Source: Gammaproteobacteria bacterium
GTDB lineage: Bacteria; Pseudomonadota; Gammaproteobacteria; Pseudomonadales; Pseudomonadaceae
Assembly: GCA_012513235.1 (NCBI GenBank)
Contig: JAAZCO010000365.1
Span: forward strand, 1 to 6,189
Direction of reading: 5' to 3'
DNA: 6,189 nt
Shown here: positions 1 to 5,164 of the stretch, piece by piece
How the letters are laid out: each line of letters opens with the position of its first letter
Position numbering within the stretch: the first letter of the stretch is position 1
Notes under the pieces: generated by a model
What the model saw: the letters and a program-made list of their open reading frames with translations, nothing else
The model's database searches: none
What the model was told of the DNA's origin: nothing
Made by a program: the position numbers and the translations under genes

Positions 1-113
1 ACTTCAATCGTGCTGGTTGTAGTGCGCAAATGCGGCAATGCTTGCCCCAATGTGAACGCAAGTGCCAGTCCACCGACTCCGAGGATGCCGATTACTATTG
101 GCCACTTTTTCAT
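1..113 (-). CDS. N-terminal fragment of an exported or membrane-anchored protein (partial, runs off left edge)
   Basis: Only the first 37 codons are inside the window. The protein begins MKKWPIVIGILGVGGLALAF and continues through a short polar stretch (GQALPHLRTTTSTIE). Two lysines followed by about 18 hydrophobic residues is a classic signal peptide or N-terminal signal anchor; I see no clear lipobox cysteine. The ATG at 113-111 is well supported: on the minus strand a GGAG motif lies 8 nt upstream. The same architecture is common in periplasmic adaptor subunits of efflux pumps and in many secreted proteins, but 37 residues are too few to assign a family, so I name no function. The preceding gene on this strand, the methyltransferase, ends about 290 bp away, and the gap contains its own candidate promoter and operators, so this gene is probably transcribed separately. 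Confidence 0.7.
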   Translation of the reverse strand, partial: MKKWPIVIGILGVGGLALAFTLGQALPHLRTTTSTIE

Positions 114-129
114 AAGCCGTACTCCATCA

Positions 130-186
130 GGCAAGTATAGTTGCCATCATTTGTGATTATGTTTGGCAGTTATCTATACATGCCAA
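130..186 (-). promoter_or_regulatory. Candidate promoter with two related inverted repeats upstream of the left-edge gene
   Basis: Two inverted repeats lie 17 to 73 bp upstream of the left gene's start. The first is GGCAA-N6-TTGCC (130-145). The second is TTGGCA-N12-TGCCAA (163-186). They are related to each other: GGCAAGTATAG (130-140) is the reverse complement of CTATACATGCC (174-184) with one mismatch. On the minus strand CATAAT (161-156) matches a -10 box in 5 of 6 bases, and TTGGCA (186-181) could serve as a -35, but the 19-nt spacing is longer than ideal. If the -10 is right, one repeat overlaps the -35 region and the other lies just past the transcription start, the usual arrangement for paired operators. 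The regulator is unknown. Confidence 0.4.
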
Positions 187-404
187 TTATGTGATTAAGC
201 TCAGTACGCTGCTAAGCTCTTTTTGTTTTCATATAGCTTAATAACATAAGTGATTAAATAATAGTAAATAAGGATAAAACAGATAAAAATTGTGTGTATT
301 ACCCTTACTGGTCAATACTTTGCAAGATAGCCGTTGTGTTAGTAGCAGCTTTCTGATTAGGTATATAGATGTTGCGCTCGGTAGATATGTTGAATGAGCA
401 AGCT
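187..404. other. AT-rich intergenic DNA without a recognisable gene
   Basis: This stretch between the two minus-strand genes has no open frame of useful length on either strand and is very AT-rich between about 180 and 300. It contains a direct repeat of TAAGCTC (196-202 and 213-219), an inverted pair TAAGCT/AGCTTA (213-218 and 235-240), and copy A of the intergenic repeat annotated separately. The methyltransferase ends on a weak AGCAA-N6-TTGCT hairpin (397-412) that includes its stop codon but has no T-run after it, so I do not call a terminator. Confidence 0.5.
301..401 (+). repeat. Diverged intergenic repeat, copy A
   Basis: Four short blocks occur here in the same order as in 3803-3894: ACCCTTACT (301-309), GGTCAATACTTT (310-321), TTAGTAGCAGCT (339-350) and TTGAATGAGCAA (390-401). 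The corresponding blocks in copy B are ACCTTTACT, GGTCAATACCTT, TTAGTAGGAGCT and TTGAACGCGCAA. Each pair differs by only one or two bases, and the spacing drifts by only a few bases from block to block, as expected from small insertions and deletions. Both copies are intergenic. I found the match by eye, and it is not annotated to a known repeat family. Confidence 0.4.
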
Positions 405-1292
405 TTATTGCTGAAGTATTTTAATTGCGGGTGTGGCTTGTAAATCGCCTTCGGCTGCAAGTAATTCTCGGCCTTTGTACTGCATTAAAAATCGTTCGGC
501 CCGGCTGCTGGTGTTTTTCTTAATGATCAACTCCAAAAGATCAGCTTGCAGTAAAGCGCTGTCTAAAAGTGCAGGCTGGCCATTGATCCAGGCTTGACCT
601 GAGACACGTTGATATTTTTGCTTGAGCTCAACGCGATAGGTATCACCTTGTGTGGTTTGCCATTCCCATAGGCCTGCGACTTTAGCTGGCACAATCCATT
701 TGTAGACATTGATGCTGCCGCAGTTTTGGCGTTGATCGGGCTTCCAATCACCCATATCAAAGGCATGCGAAATAATGCGCGTGCCGGGGCGTAACTCATC
801 AAGCAAGCGCGGACGCAGTTCGAGGTTAACTAAGTCCAGCAGGTATAAGGTCACCACTGTGGCATCGCTGAAATCGGCTTCGAGCAAGTCACCTTCAAAA
901 AAACGGGTTAAGTACTCAACACCAGTATGGCCTGCGTACTCAATGGCTTCAGTGATGCGCATCGGATCAATATCAATACCGACACCGCGGGTGTTGCGTT
1001 CTAAGGCGGCGGCCACCACGATGCGCCCATCTCCACAACCGAGGTCGTACAGCACGTCTTCACTGGTGACTTGTGCTAAATCGAGCATCGCGTAGATTAT
1101 TTTTTCATCGGTGGGCACATAAGGCACATCGAGAATAATATCTGGGGCGTCTTCGGCGTAATCACCATAATCTGGATCCCTAAAATCCAAATCAGATAAA
1201 TCATCATCTTCAAGATCGTAGCCTAAGTCTCGAAGTTCATCGATTAAGTAACCATCGTCATCAAACGTTAAATCTTTGTACAAGGCATGCAC
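405..1292 (-). CDS. Class I SAM-dependent methyltransferase with acidic N-terminal tail and C-terminal extra domain
   Basis: The 295-residue protein carries the Rossmann-type S-adenosylmethionine site: motif I DLGCGDG (residues 83-89), the ribose-binding acidic residue in GVGIDIDP (D107), and GDLLEADF followed by VVTLYLL (about 134-152). The lead-in PYVPT (57-61) plus DLGCGDGRIV resembles the Dot1-like/FAM173 group of lysine methyltransferases, which suggests a protein substrate; this is inference from family memory. Residues 5-55 hold about 21 Asp/Glu against 3 Lys/Arg, an unusual acidic tail. Residues about 200-295 form an additional, probably beta-rich, domain. The frame has a TAG directly before the GTG codon at 1292-1290, so translation starts at that GTG, or at the TTG at 1283-1281, which has AGGTG 6 nt upstream (292 residues). 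No in-frame ATG occurs before residue 69, which would remove PYVPT. It is transcribed divergently from the phosphatase gene. No signal peptide is present, so it should be cytoplasmic. Confidence 0.85.
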   Translation of the reverse strand: MHALYKDLTFDDDGYLIDELRDLGYDLEDDDLSDLDFRDPDYGDYAEDAPDIILDVPYVPTDEKIIYAMLDLAQVTSEDVLYDLGCGDGRIVVAAALERNTRGVGIDIDPMRITEAIEYAGHTGVEYLTRFFEGDLLEADFSDATVVTLYLLDLVNLELRPRLLDELRPGTRIISHAFDMGDWKPDQRQNCGSINVYKWIVPAKVAGLWEWQTTQGDTYRVELKQKYQRVSGQAWINGQPALLDSALLQADLLELIIKKNTSSRAERFLMQYKGRELLAAEGDLQATPAIKILQQ

Positions 1293-1599
1293 CTAAGAGG
1301 TAAAGGGGTGTCTGTTGTGAGCCAGTATGGCGACTATAGTTTAGCTATATATATGAGAGTTTTGCTAAATGCGCATCTTAAGTGCGGACTTCTTGCCTAT
1401 TTGCTGAAGTTGCTTCGCGATCTGCCTGTGTTGATGCATATAGGCTTGGGTGTGCAGAGCCTCTTTCAACTGTCATCACTCTGTCATAGATGTCGACTAG
1501 GCTGCTGTACATGAGTGCAGATGCTGATCCGTTGTTATTTGCGGAACTGATGCTCAGTTTGCCTGACTAAATACATTATTTCTTGAGAGCCCATTGCTC
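1293..1599. other. Divergent intergenic region between methyltransferase and phosphatase genes
   Basis: About 300 bp separate two divergently transcribed genes, so it should hold both promoters, but I cannot place convincing -35/-10 pairs. The notable structure is TTTAGC-N18-GCTAAA (1340-1369), a perfect 6-bp inverted repeat around an alternating TATATATAT core, lying roughly 50-80 bp upstream of the methyltransferase start. A small GAAG-TTG-CTTC hairpin (1406-1416) follows. An open frame on the plus strand (1287-1514) starts inside the methyltransferase gene, lacks a usable ribosome site and looks accidental. Confidence 0.45.
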
Positions 1600-2256
1600 A
1601 TGTTGCTTAGATTTGGATTTAAACCTGTGATGACCCGTACTAAGAAGCAACTATTAGCCGCTGTGTGTGCAGTAACCACTGTGATGGCCGTGACTGGTTT
1701 TGTCTTGGCGGATCCACAACCTGCAGATTTGTCACAAAGCCCATCGACATTAACCGCTGACTTGCTGGCCGAGTGGCAAGATGGTGATGTGATTGTGTTA
1801 GTGCGGCACTTAGAGCGCTGCAGTCGTGTTGACGCGGCATGCTTGGAGAAAGAGGAAACAGGTATCACCGAGCGCTCCACCATAGTGGGCCGCGAATTGC
1901 GTGAACAGTTCTCTGGTTTAGGGCTGGGCACTGCTGATATTTATAGCAGCCCTTTAGTGCGTACCAGTCAGACGCGCGCGTTATTGTTTCCTGAGTCGAC
2001 CGCTTACGCAGATTTTTTATATCAGTGCAAAGACAATTTTGTGCAAGAGGCTTTAGCCAAGAAGGTACCTGGACGTAATCTGGTGTTGGTCACGCACAGC
2101 AGTTGCATGGATGAAGTGAATGAGAACTTAGCCTATGGCGAAGTTGACTATGAATATGGCGCGTCAGTCTTTATTAACGTGGAGCGTGATACGCAGCATA
2201 TTTTAGGTTTTATTGATGCCGATGATTGGACGCGAACACTGCAGCCTCATTCGTGA
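1600..2256 (+). CDS. Exported histidine phosphatase family protein (Ais/PmrG-like)
   Basis: The protein has the branch-2-like histidine phosphatase signature: LVRHLERC with catalytic H70, the phosphate-binding arginine in YSSPLVRTSQT (R121) and the second histidine in LVTHSSC (H166), numbered from the ATG at 1600. The RHxERC...HSxC arrangement resembles the Ais/PmrG group, described as acting on LPS-core heptose phosphate; the substrate here is not shown. A signal peptide is clear: TRTKK, then a hydrophobic stretch, then VLA just before DPQP, so the enzyme should be periplasmic. Three starts are possible: TTG 1594, ATG 1600 and ATG 1630. GAGAG (1585-1589) sits 10 nt before ATG 1600, whereas ATG 1630 gives the tidiest signal peptide (208 residues). 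I chose 1600 for the ribosome site; all three keep the whole catalytic domain. The gene converges on the DUF2805 gene with a 16-bp gap. Confidence 0.85.
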   Translation: MLLRFGFKPVMTRTKKQLLAAVCAVTTVMAVTGFVLADPQPADLSQSPSTLTADLLAEWQDGDVIVLVRHLERCSRVDAACLEKEETGITERSTIVGRELREQFSGLGLGTADIYSSPLVRTSQTRALLFPESTAYADFLYQCKDNFVQEALAKKVPGRNLVLVTHSSCMDEVNENLAYGEVDYEYGASVFINVERDTQHILGFIDADDWTRTLQPHS

Positions 2257-2268
2257 TGCCGCAGTGTT
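2235..2268. terminator. Hairpin at the convergent gene junction, possible weak bidirectional terminator
   Basis: AACACTGC (2235-2242) and GCAGTGTT (2261-2268) form a perfect 8-bp inverted repeat with an 18-nt loop, spanning the stop codon of the phosphatase gene and ending 5 bp before the stop of the oppositely directed DUF2805 gene. Its position between convergent genes fits a shared terminator, but neither strand has a T-run directly after the stem, so intrinsic termination is not assured. Confidence 0.35.
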
Positions 2269-2272
2269 GTGC

Positions 2273-2527
2273 TTAACGCATTTTGTATTGTGTTGAGCAA
2301 TAACCGCGGCTGATATCCGGGTGGCGTAACTGCAAATGTTTGGTTTTACGACCACTGACGCGTGCGCGCCATAAGCGAAAGGATGAAGCTTTAAGTTCGC
2401 GGCGCATCAGTTCAATGACTGCGCTTTCATTGAGGCCGTAGAATTGCTCAATGGCTTCAAAGGGCGTGCGATCTTCCCAAGCCATTTCTATAATGCGTGA
2501 TAAGTTGGCGCTATCAAACTGACTCAT
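2273..2527 (-). CDS. TIGR03643/DUF2805 family small protein
   Basis: This 84-residue basic protein carries the recognisable block of the TIGR03643 (DUF2805) family: IIEMAWEDRTPFEAIEQFYG (about residues 12-31), then ELMRRELKASSFRLWR and VSGRKTKH. The helix pattern in which a Gly-Leu-Asn turn precedes a second helix, and the Arg/Lys-rich end, suggest a helix-turn-helix DNA-binding fold, but no function is established that I know of. Its ATG (2527-2525) overlaps the cupin stop codon as ATGA, and there is no Shine-Dalgarno sequence before it, so it is probably translated by coupling to the cupin gene. It is the last gene of the VOC-cupin-DUF2805 operon. From memory, family members are sometimes found near photolyase or ChrR-type genes; I could not check this. 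Confidence 0.85.
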   Translation of the reverse strand: MSQFDSANLSRIIEMAWEDRTPFEAIEQFYGLNESAVIELMRRELKASSFRLWRARVSGRKTKHLQLRHPDISRGYCSTQYKMR

Positions 2528-3234
2528 AGGGATGTGCTCTGTATGGGTGGGCTGATAAAACGATCGCCCATTAAACCGGCATCGATATGACCAACTTTAA
2601 CGTAAATTAAAGCGCCTTGGGCAAGGGTAAAAGGGCTGTGGCTGCTGTATCTGGGATTTCTTAACCAACTGCCAGCAGGGTATTGGCCGTACTCATCACA
2701 GAACATACCTTCGAGCACCAGTATCTCTTCACCACCGGCATGCACATGGGGGTTAAATTGAGTGTGGGGTGCCCAGCGCACTAACGCAGTACTCACGCCC
2801 TGATGCTCGTGTAAAGGTAGCACCGATAAACCTTCCACAAGACCCGGTAGCCAATGGGCGTGTTGGGTATTGATGACCTGTTGCGTGTTGTCATCCTCAG
2901 CAAACTGCCACAGTTTAACCAGTAGCGTACAGCCTGCCACGGAAAAAGGTTGGTGTGATGTACCCGGTGGATTGCGTAAATAGGTGCCAGCAGGGTAATC
3001 ACCATGCTCATCCGAAAAAATACCGTCTAAGACTAAGATTTCTTCGCCGCCAGTGTGGGTGTGTGCGCTATAACCACTGCCGGGTTGATAGCGCACAATA
3101 CTGGTCGCACGAGCGACTTCAGCGCCTGCGCGTTCAAGCATCATGCGACTGACGCCCGCTAACGGGGAGTCAATAAACTCATATTGCTCAGGTTGAATCA
3201 CCACGCGTTGGCTGAAATCGCTGTGTATTTGCAT
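2524..3234 (-). CDS. ChrR-type double-cupin protein
   Basis: The 236-residue protein consists of two tandem ChrR-type cupin modules with near-identical cores. Module 1 has HTHTGGEEILVLDG and ends in SHQPF; its metal ligands would be H58, H60, E64 and H94. Module 2 has HVHAGGEEILVLEG and ends in SHSPF, with H163, H165, E169 and H199. The ligand spacing (0, 2, 6, 36) is the same in both and matches what I recall for the zinc site of the Rhodobacter ChrR cupin domain. The N-terminal anti-sigma domain of ChrR is missing, so this is not a standard ECF anti-sigma factor and could instead be a metal-dependent enzyme or sensor of oxidised or electrophilic compounds. The gene starts 11 bp after the VOC stop, with only a weak purine-rich ribosome site, and overlaps the DUF2805 start by 4 bp. 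No signal peptide is seen. Confidence 0.88.
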   Translation of the reverse strand: MQIHSDFSQRVVIQPEQYEFIDSPLAGVSRMMLERAGAEVARATSIVRYQPGSGYSAHTHTGGEEILVLDGIFSDEHGDYPAGTYLRNPPGTSHQPFSVAGCTLLVKLWQFAEDDNTQQVINTQHAHWLPGLVEGLSVLPLHEHQGVSTALVRWAPHTQFNPHVHAGGEEILVLEGMFCDEYGQYPAGSWLRNPRYSSHSPFTLAQGALIYVKVGHIDAGLMGDRFISPPIQSTSL

Positions 3235-3245
3235 AGTAAATGGTC

Positions 3246-3617
3246 TTACTCGAAGTGGTTAAAGCACAGTTTGTTGCCGTCGACATCTTTGACATAGGCA
3301 CCGTAAAAAACACCAGGGATACGCTCACCCGGAGCACCGTCACAGGTTGCGCCTAAGGCGATGGCTTTATTGTACAGTGCGTCGACACCCGCTTTTGAGC
3401 CCGGCGCGAAAGACACCATTGTGCCGTTGCCAGCTTGTGCAGGTTGCTCGTTAAAAGGAATGCACACGGCTAGCATCGGCTGATCCATACTTTTACCAAT
3501 AAAACTGATGCGATCCATATCAATCAGGATTTTAGCACCTTGCTCGGCCAGTAATTCACCGTAAAAAGCTTTTGCGGCTGCTAAATTGCTCACACCTAAA
3601 GTCACGTAACTGATCAT
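3246..3617 (-). CDS. VOC (glyoxalase/bleomycin-resistance fold) family protein
   Basis: The 123-residue product begins MISYVTLGVSNLAAAKAFYG, the usual opening beta-strand and helix of a single VOC module, and ends with FYGAYVKDVDGNKLCFNHF, the typical closing strand with the D-x-DGNKL turn. These proteins pair two beta-alpha-beta3 modules around a metal or ligand site and act as glyoxalases, dioxygenases or drug-binding proteins. The opening strand lacks the histidine that supplies the first metal ligand in glyoxalase I, so the substrate and even catalysis are open. The frame extends upstream to an ATG at 3671, but the internal ATG at 3617-3615 has AGGA 9 nt before it and matches the family's normal N-terminus, so I use it. 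It is the first gene of the operon, with the double cupin 11 bp downstream. Confidence 0.87.
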   Translation of the reverse strand: MISYVTLGVSNLAAAKAFYGELLAEQGAKILIDMDRISFIGKSMDQPMLAVCIPFNEQPAQAGNGTMVSFAPGSKAGVDALYNKAIALGATCDGAPGERIPGVFYGAYVKDVDGNKLCFNHFE

Positions 3618-3626
3618 ATTTGCAGT

Positions 3627-3630
3627 TCCT
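3627..3630 (-). promoter_or_regulatory. Ribosome binding site that decides the VOC start
   Basis: AGGA on the minus strand lies 9 nt before the ATG at 3617. The alternative upstream ATG at 3671 would add 18 residues that do not belong to the VOC fold. This site is the main reason for choosing the shorter protein. Confidence 0.6.
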
Positions 3631-3653
3631 AAAAAGATTGATAAATCATGCTG

Positions 3654-3681
3654 TATTGCATTGGCCATCATAGCTGCAATA
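3654..3681. promoter_or_regulatory. Inverted repeat in the leader of the VOC-cupin-DUF2805 operon, possible operator
   Basis: TATTGCA (3654-3660) and TGCAATA (3675-3681) form a perfect 7-bp inverted repeat with a 14-nt spacer. It lies about 37 bp upstream of the VOC start and just downstream of the candidate -10 box, so a protein bound here would cover the expected transcription start. It has the size of a dimeric repressor site, but an mRNA leader hairpin is an alternative reading. Confidence 0.35.
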
Positions 3682-3688
3682 ACGACAT

Positions 3689-3717
3689 ATTATGATCTGA
3701 ATATAAGAAAAATTCAG
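3689..3717 (-). promoter_or_regulatory. Candidate promoter of the VOC-cupin-DUF2805 operon
   Basis: On the minus strand CTGAAT (3717-3712) and CATAAT (3694-3689) are separated by 17 nt. The -10 matches the sigma-70 consensus in 5 of 6 bases, the -35 in only 3 of 6. Transcription would start near 3682, leaving a leader of about 65 nt before the VOC gene. This is a weak call because the -35 is poor and the region is AT-rich. Confidence 0.35.
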
Positions 3718-3874
3718 GTTTTTTATCGGTGCCGCTCATCGTTGCGCTCAGGCTTGCGTACATGCAGCGGGTAACCTCGATTACTTTAACTGCGAGCAGT
3801 TCACCTTTACTGGCGGTCAATACCTTAGTGGGGTTTTAGTAGGAGCTAGCTCAACTCGTCTGTTTGGCCGTTGA
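3707..3874 (+). other. Stop-free stretch without a start codon, possible gene remnant
   Basis: Between TAA at 3704-3706 and TGA at 3872-3874 one plus-strand frame stays open for 55 codons (for example NLDYFNCEQFTFTGGQYLSG in its middle), in DNA that is less AT-rich than the other intergenic parts. There is no ATG, GTG or TTG near its beginning and I do not recognise the product. It may be the decayed end of a former gene or chance. It overlaps copy B of the intergenic repeat. Confidence 0.2.
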
Positions 3875-3894
3875 AATACCCATTGAACGCGCAA
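3803..3894 (+). repeat. Diverged intergenic repeat, copy B, containing a perfect palindrome
   Basis: This is the partner of the sequence at 301-401, sharing four ordered blocks: ACCTTTACT (3803-3811), GGTCAATACCTT (3815-3826), TTAGTAGGAGCT (3836-3847) and TTGAACGCGCAA (3883-3894). The third block runs into GAGCTAGCTC (3843-3852), a perfect 10-bp palindrome. GTAGGAGC followed by an inverted repeat recalls the REP elements of Pseudomonas genomes, but this copy is not a clean match and the link is tentative. Confidence 0.4.
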
Positions 3895-3898
3895 TAAT
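3871..3898 (+). promoter_or_regulatory. Candidate sigma-70 promoter of the thiolase gene
   Basis: TTGAAA (3871-3876) and AATAAT (3893-3898) each match the sigma-70 consensus in 5 of 6 bases and are 16 nt apart. The predicted start near 3905 gives a leader of about 65 nt. That leader begins with CGCTA-N7-TAGCG (3902-3918), a perfect 5-bp inverted repeat, and contains a tandem TATCAG duplication (3935-3946). Either could be a regulatory site. Confidence 0.45.
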
Positions 3899-3970
3899 AG
3901 ACGCTAAATAAAATAGCGCATGGGCGCAGATCGCTATCAGTATCAGTGCACTCAATAATAAGGATAAGAC

Positions 3971-5164
3971 ATGAAGTTTAACTCAGTGGTTATCGTTGAA
4001 GCAGTACGTACCGCCATTGGCGGGTTTGGTGGAAGTTTGTCGACATTGACTCCTGCACAAATGGGTACGGCTACGGCGCAAGAAGTGATTAAGCGCAGTG
4101 GTGTGGATGTTAAATTGATCGATCATGCCGTCTATGGCCATATTATTACCACCGCTGCACAAGATGCGTATTTAGCTCGACATATTGCTATCAATGCTGG
4201 TTTAGATGAGAGTTCTGCAGCGTTTAACGTCAACCGCTTATGCGGTTCTGGCTTGCAGGCGATTATTTCTGCTGCACAAATGATTGAAACGGGCGACAGT
4301 AAGCTGGCCTTAGCCGGTGGTGCGGAGTCGATGAGCCAAGGTGCGTATATTCTGCCTAAAGTGCGTGCTGGTTTACGCATGGGTGATGGTGCGGTGCAGG
4401 ATTTGACCTTGGGTATCCTCAGTGATCCTTTTGCTACCGGGCATATGGGAGTGACGGCAGAAAACATTGCCGCTCAATACGGTTTCACTCGTCAGCAGCT
4501 CGATGAGTTTGCTTTGGCTAGCCATCAAAAGGCTGCTGCTGCGATAGAGTCTGGACGTTTTGACGAGCAGATCGTGCCGGTCAGCGTTAAGAAAGGTCGA
4601 GAAGAAGTGCTATTCGCCACTGATGAGCATGTACGTGCGCAAGTGAGCTTAGACGACCTAGCTAAACTTAAGCCCGCCTTTAAAAAAGAGGGTGTAGTCA
4701 CCGCTGGTAATGCGTCTGGGATTAACGATGGTGCGGCCTCGTTATTATTAGCCGATGCTGAAACTGCAGCTCAGCAGGGCCTCAAAGTACGTGCGCGCTT
4801 AGTGGCCAATGGTTTTTGCGGTGTTGATCCCACCTTAATGGGGATGGGGCCGGTGGGTGCGGTGAACAAGGCCTTGGAGCAAGCCGGCTTAACGATTGCT
4901 GATATCAATGTGATTGAGTCCAACGAGGCGTTTGCTGCTCAAGCGATGGCGGTTGCACAAGAGCTTGGCTTACCCAGTGAGAAACTCAATCCTAATGGTG
5001 GCGCCGTGGGTATGGGGCATCCTGTGGGTGCAACGGGTGCTATTTTGACGGTCAAAGCACTGTATGAGCTGGAACGTACGCAGGGGCGCTATGCTTTAAT
5101 TACCTTATGCATTGGTGGCGGGCAGGGTATCGCTTTGATTATTGAGCGAGTCAGCCAGTCATAA
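3971..5164 (+). CDS. Thiolase, acetyl-CoA C-acetyltransferase / beta-ketothiolase (BktB type)
   Basis: The 397-residue protein is a full-length thiolase. The acylated nucleophile is C91 in NRLCGSGLQAI, H350 lies in GMGHPVGATGA, and the second acid/base cysteine is C380 in LCIGGGQGIALI; NEAFAAQA completes the active site. HMGVTAENIA, TDEHVR and QGRYALITLCIGGGQGI are close to what I remember of BktB from Cupriavidus, and the length is normal. It condenses two acetyl-CoA, or acetyl-CoA with a longer acyl-CoA, or runs the reverse cleavage, in the cytoplasm; supply of polyhydroxyalkanoate precursors, acetoacetate use and fatty-acid breakdown are all possible. The ATG is well supported by AAGGA (3960-3964) 6 nt upstream. 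No acyl-CoA dehydrogenase, reductase or CoA-transferase gene is next to it, so the pathway cannot be fixed from context. It appears to be transcribed alone. Confidence 0.95.
   Translation: MKFNSVVIVEAVRTAIGGFGGSLSTLTPAQMGTATAQEVIKRSGVDVKLIDHAVYGHIITTAAQDAYLARHIAINAGLDESSAAFNVNRLCGSGLQAIISAAQMIETGDSKLALAGGAESMSQGAYILPKVRAGLRMGDGAVQDLTLGILSDPFATGHMGVTAENIAAQYGFTRQQLDEFALASHQKAAAAIESGRFDEQIVPVSVKKGREEVLFATDEHVRAQVSLDDLAKLKPAFKKEGVVTAGNASGINDGAASLLLADAETAAQQGLKVRARLVANGFCGVDPTLMGMGPVGAVNKALEQAGLTIADINVIESNEAFAAQAMAVAQELGLPSEKLNPNGGAVGMGHPVGATGAILTVKALYELERTQGRYALITLCIGGGQGIALIIERVSQS

Noticed and set aside
196..230. Possible plus-strand intrinsic terminator (GCTCAG...CTGCTAAGC followed by TCTTTTTGTTTT)
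   Set aside because: The stem needs a 3-nt bulge and is short, and no plus-strand gene lies upstream in the window.
775..1095. Plus-strand open frame opposite the methyltransferase
   Set aside because: Low-complexity Ser/Arg-rich translation typical of an antisense shadow; the minus-strand frame has clear SAM motifs.
1287..1514. 75-codon plus-strand open frame with many Leu and Cys codons
   Set aside because: It begins inside the methyltransferase gene, has no properly spaced ribosome site, and its product resembles no family I know.
3618..3671. Longer VOC protein starting at the ATG at 3671
   Set aside because: The added 18 residues precede the canonical first strand, and the internal ATG at 3617 has its own ribosome site.
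3703..3728. A-run and T-run pair (AAAAA-N6-TTTTT) as a terminator
   Set aside because: The stem has only A-T pairs and lies in the promoter region of a divergent pair, where no gene needs to end.
3935..3946. Tandem TATCAG duplication as a defined operator
   Set aside because: Two 6-bp copies are too short to support a separate regulatory call; noted under the thiolase promoter only.
4132..4467. Minus-strand open frame opposite the thiolase
   Set aside because: Shadow of a well-supported thiolase gene; no family features in its translation.
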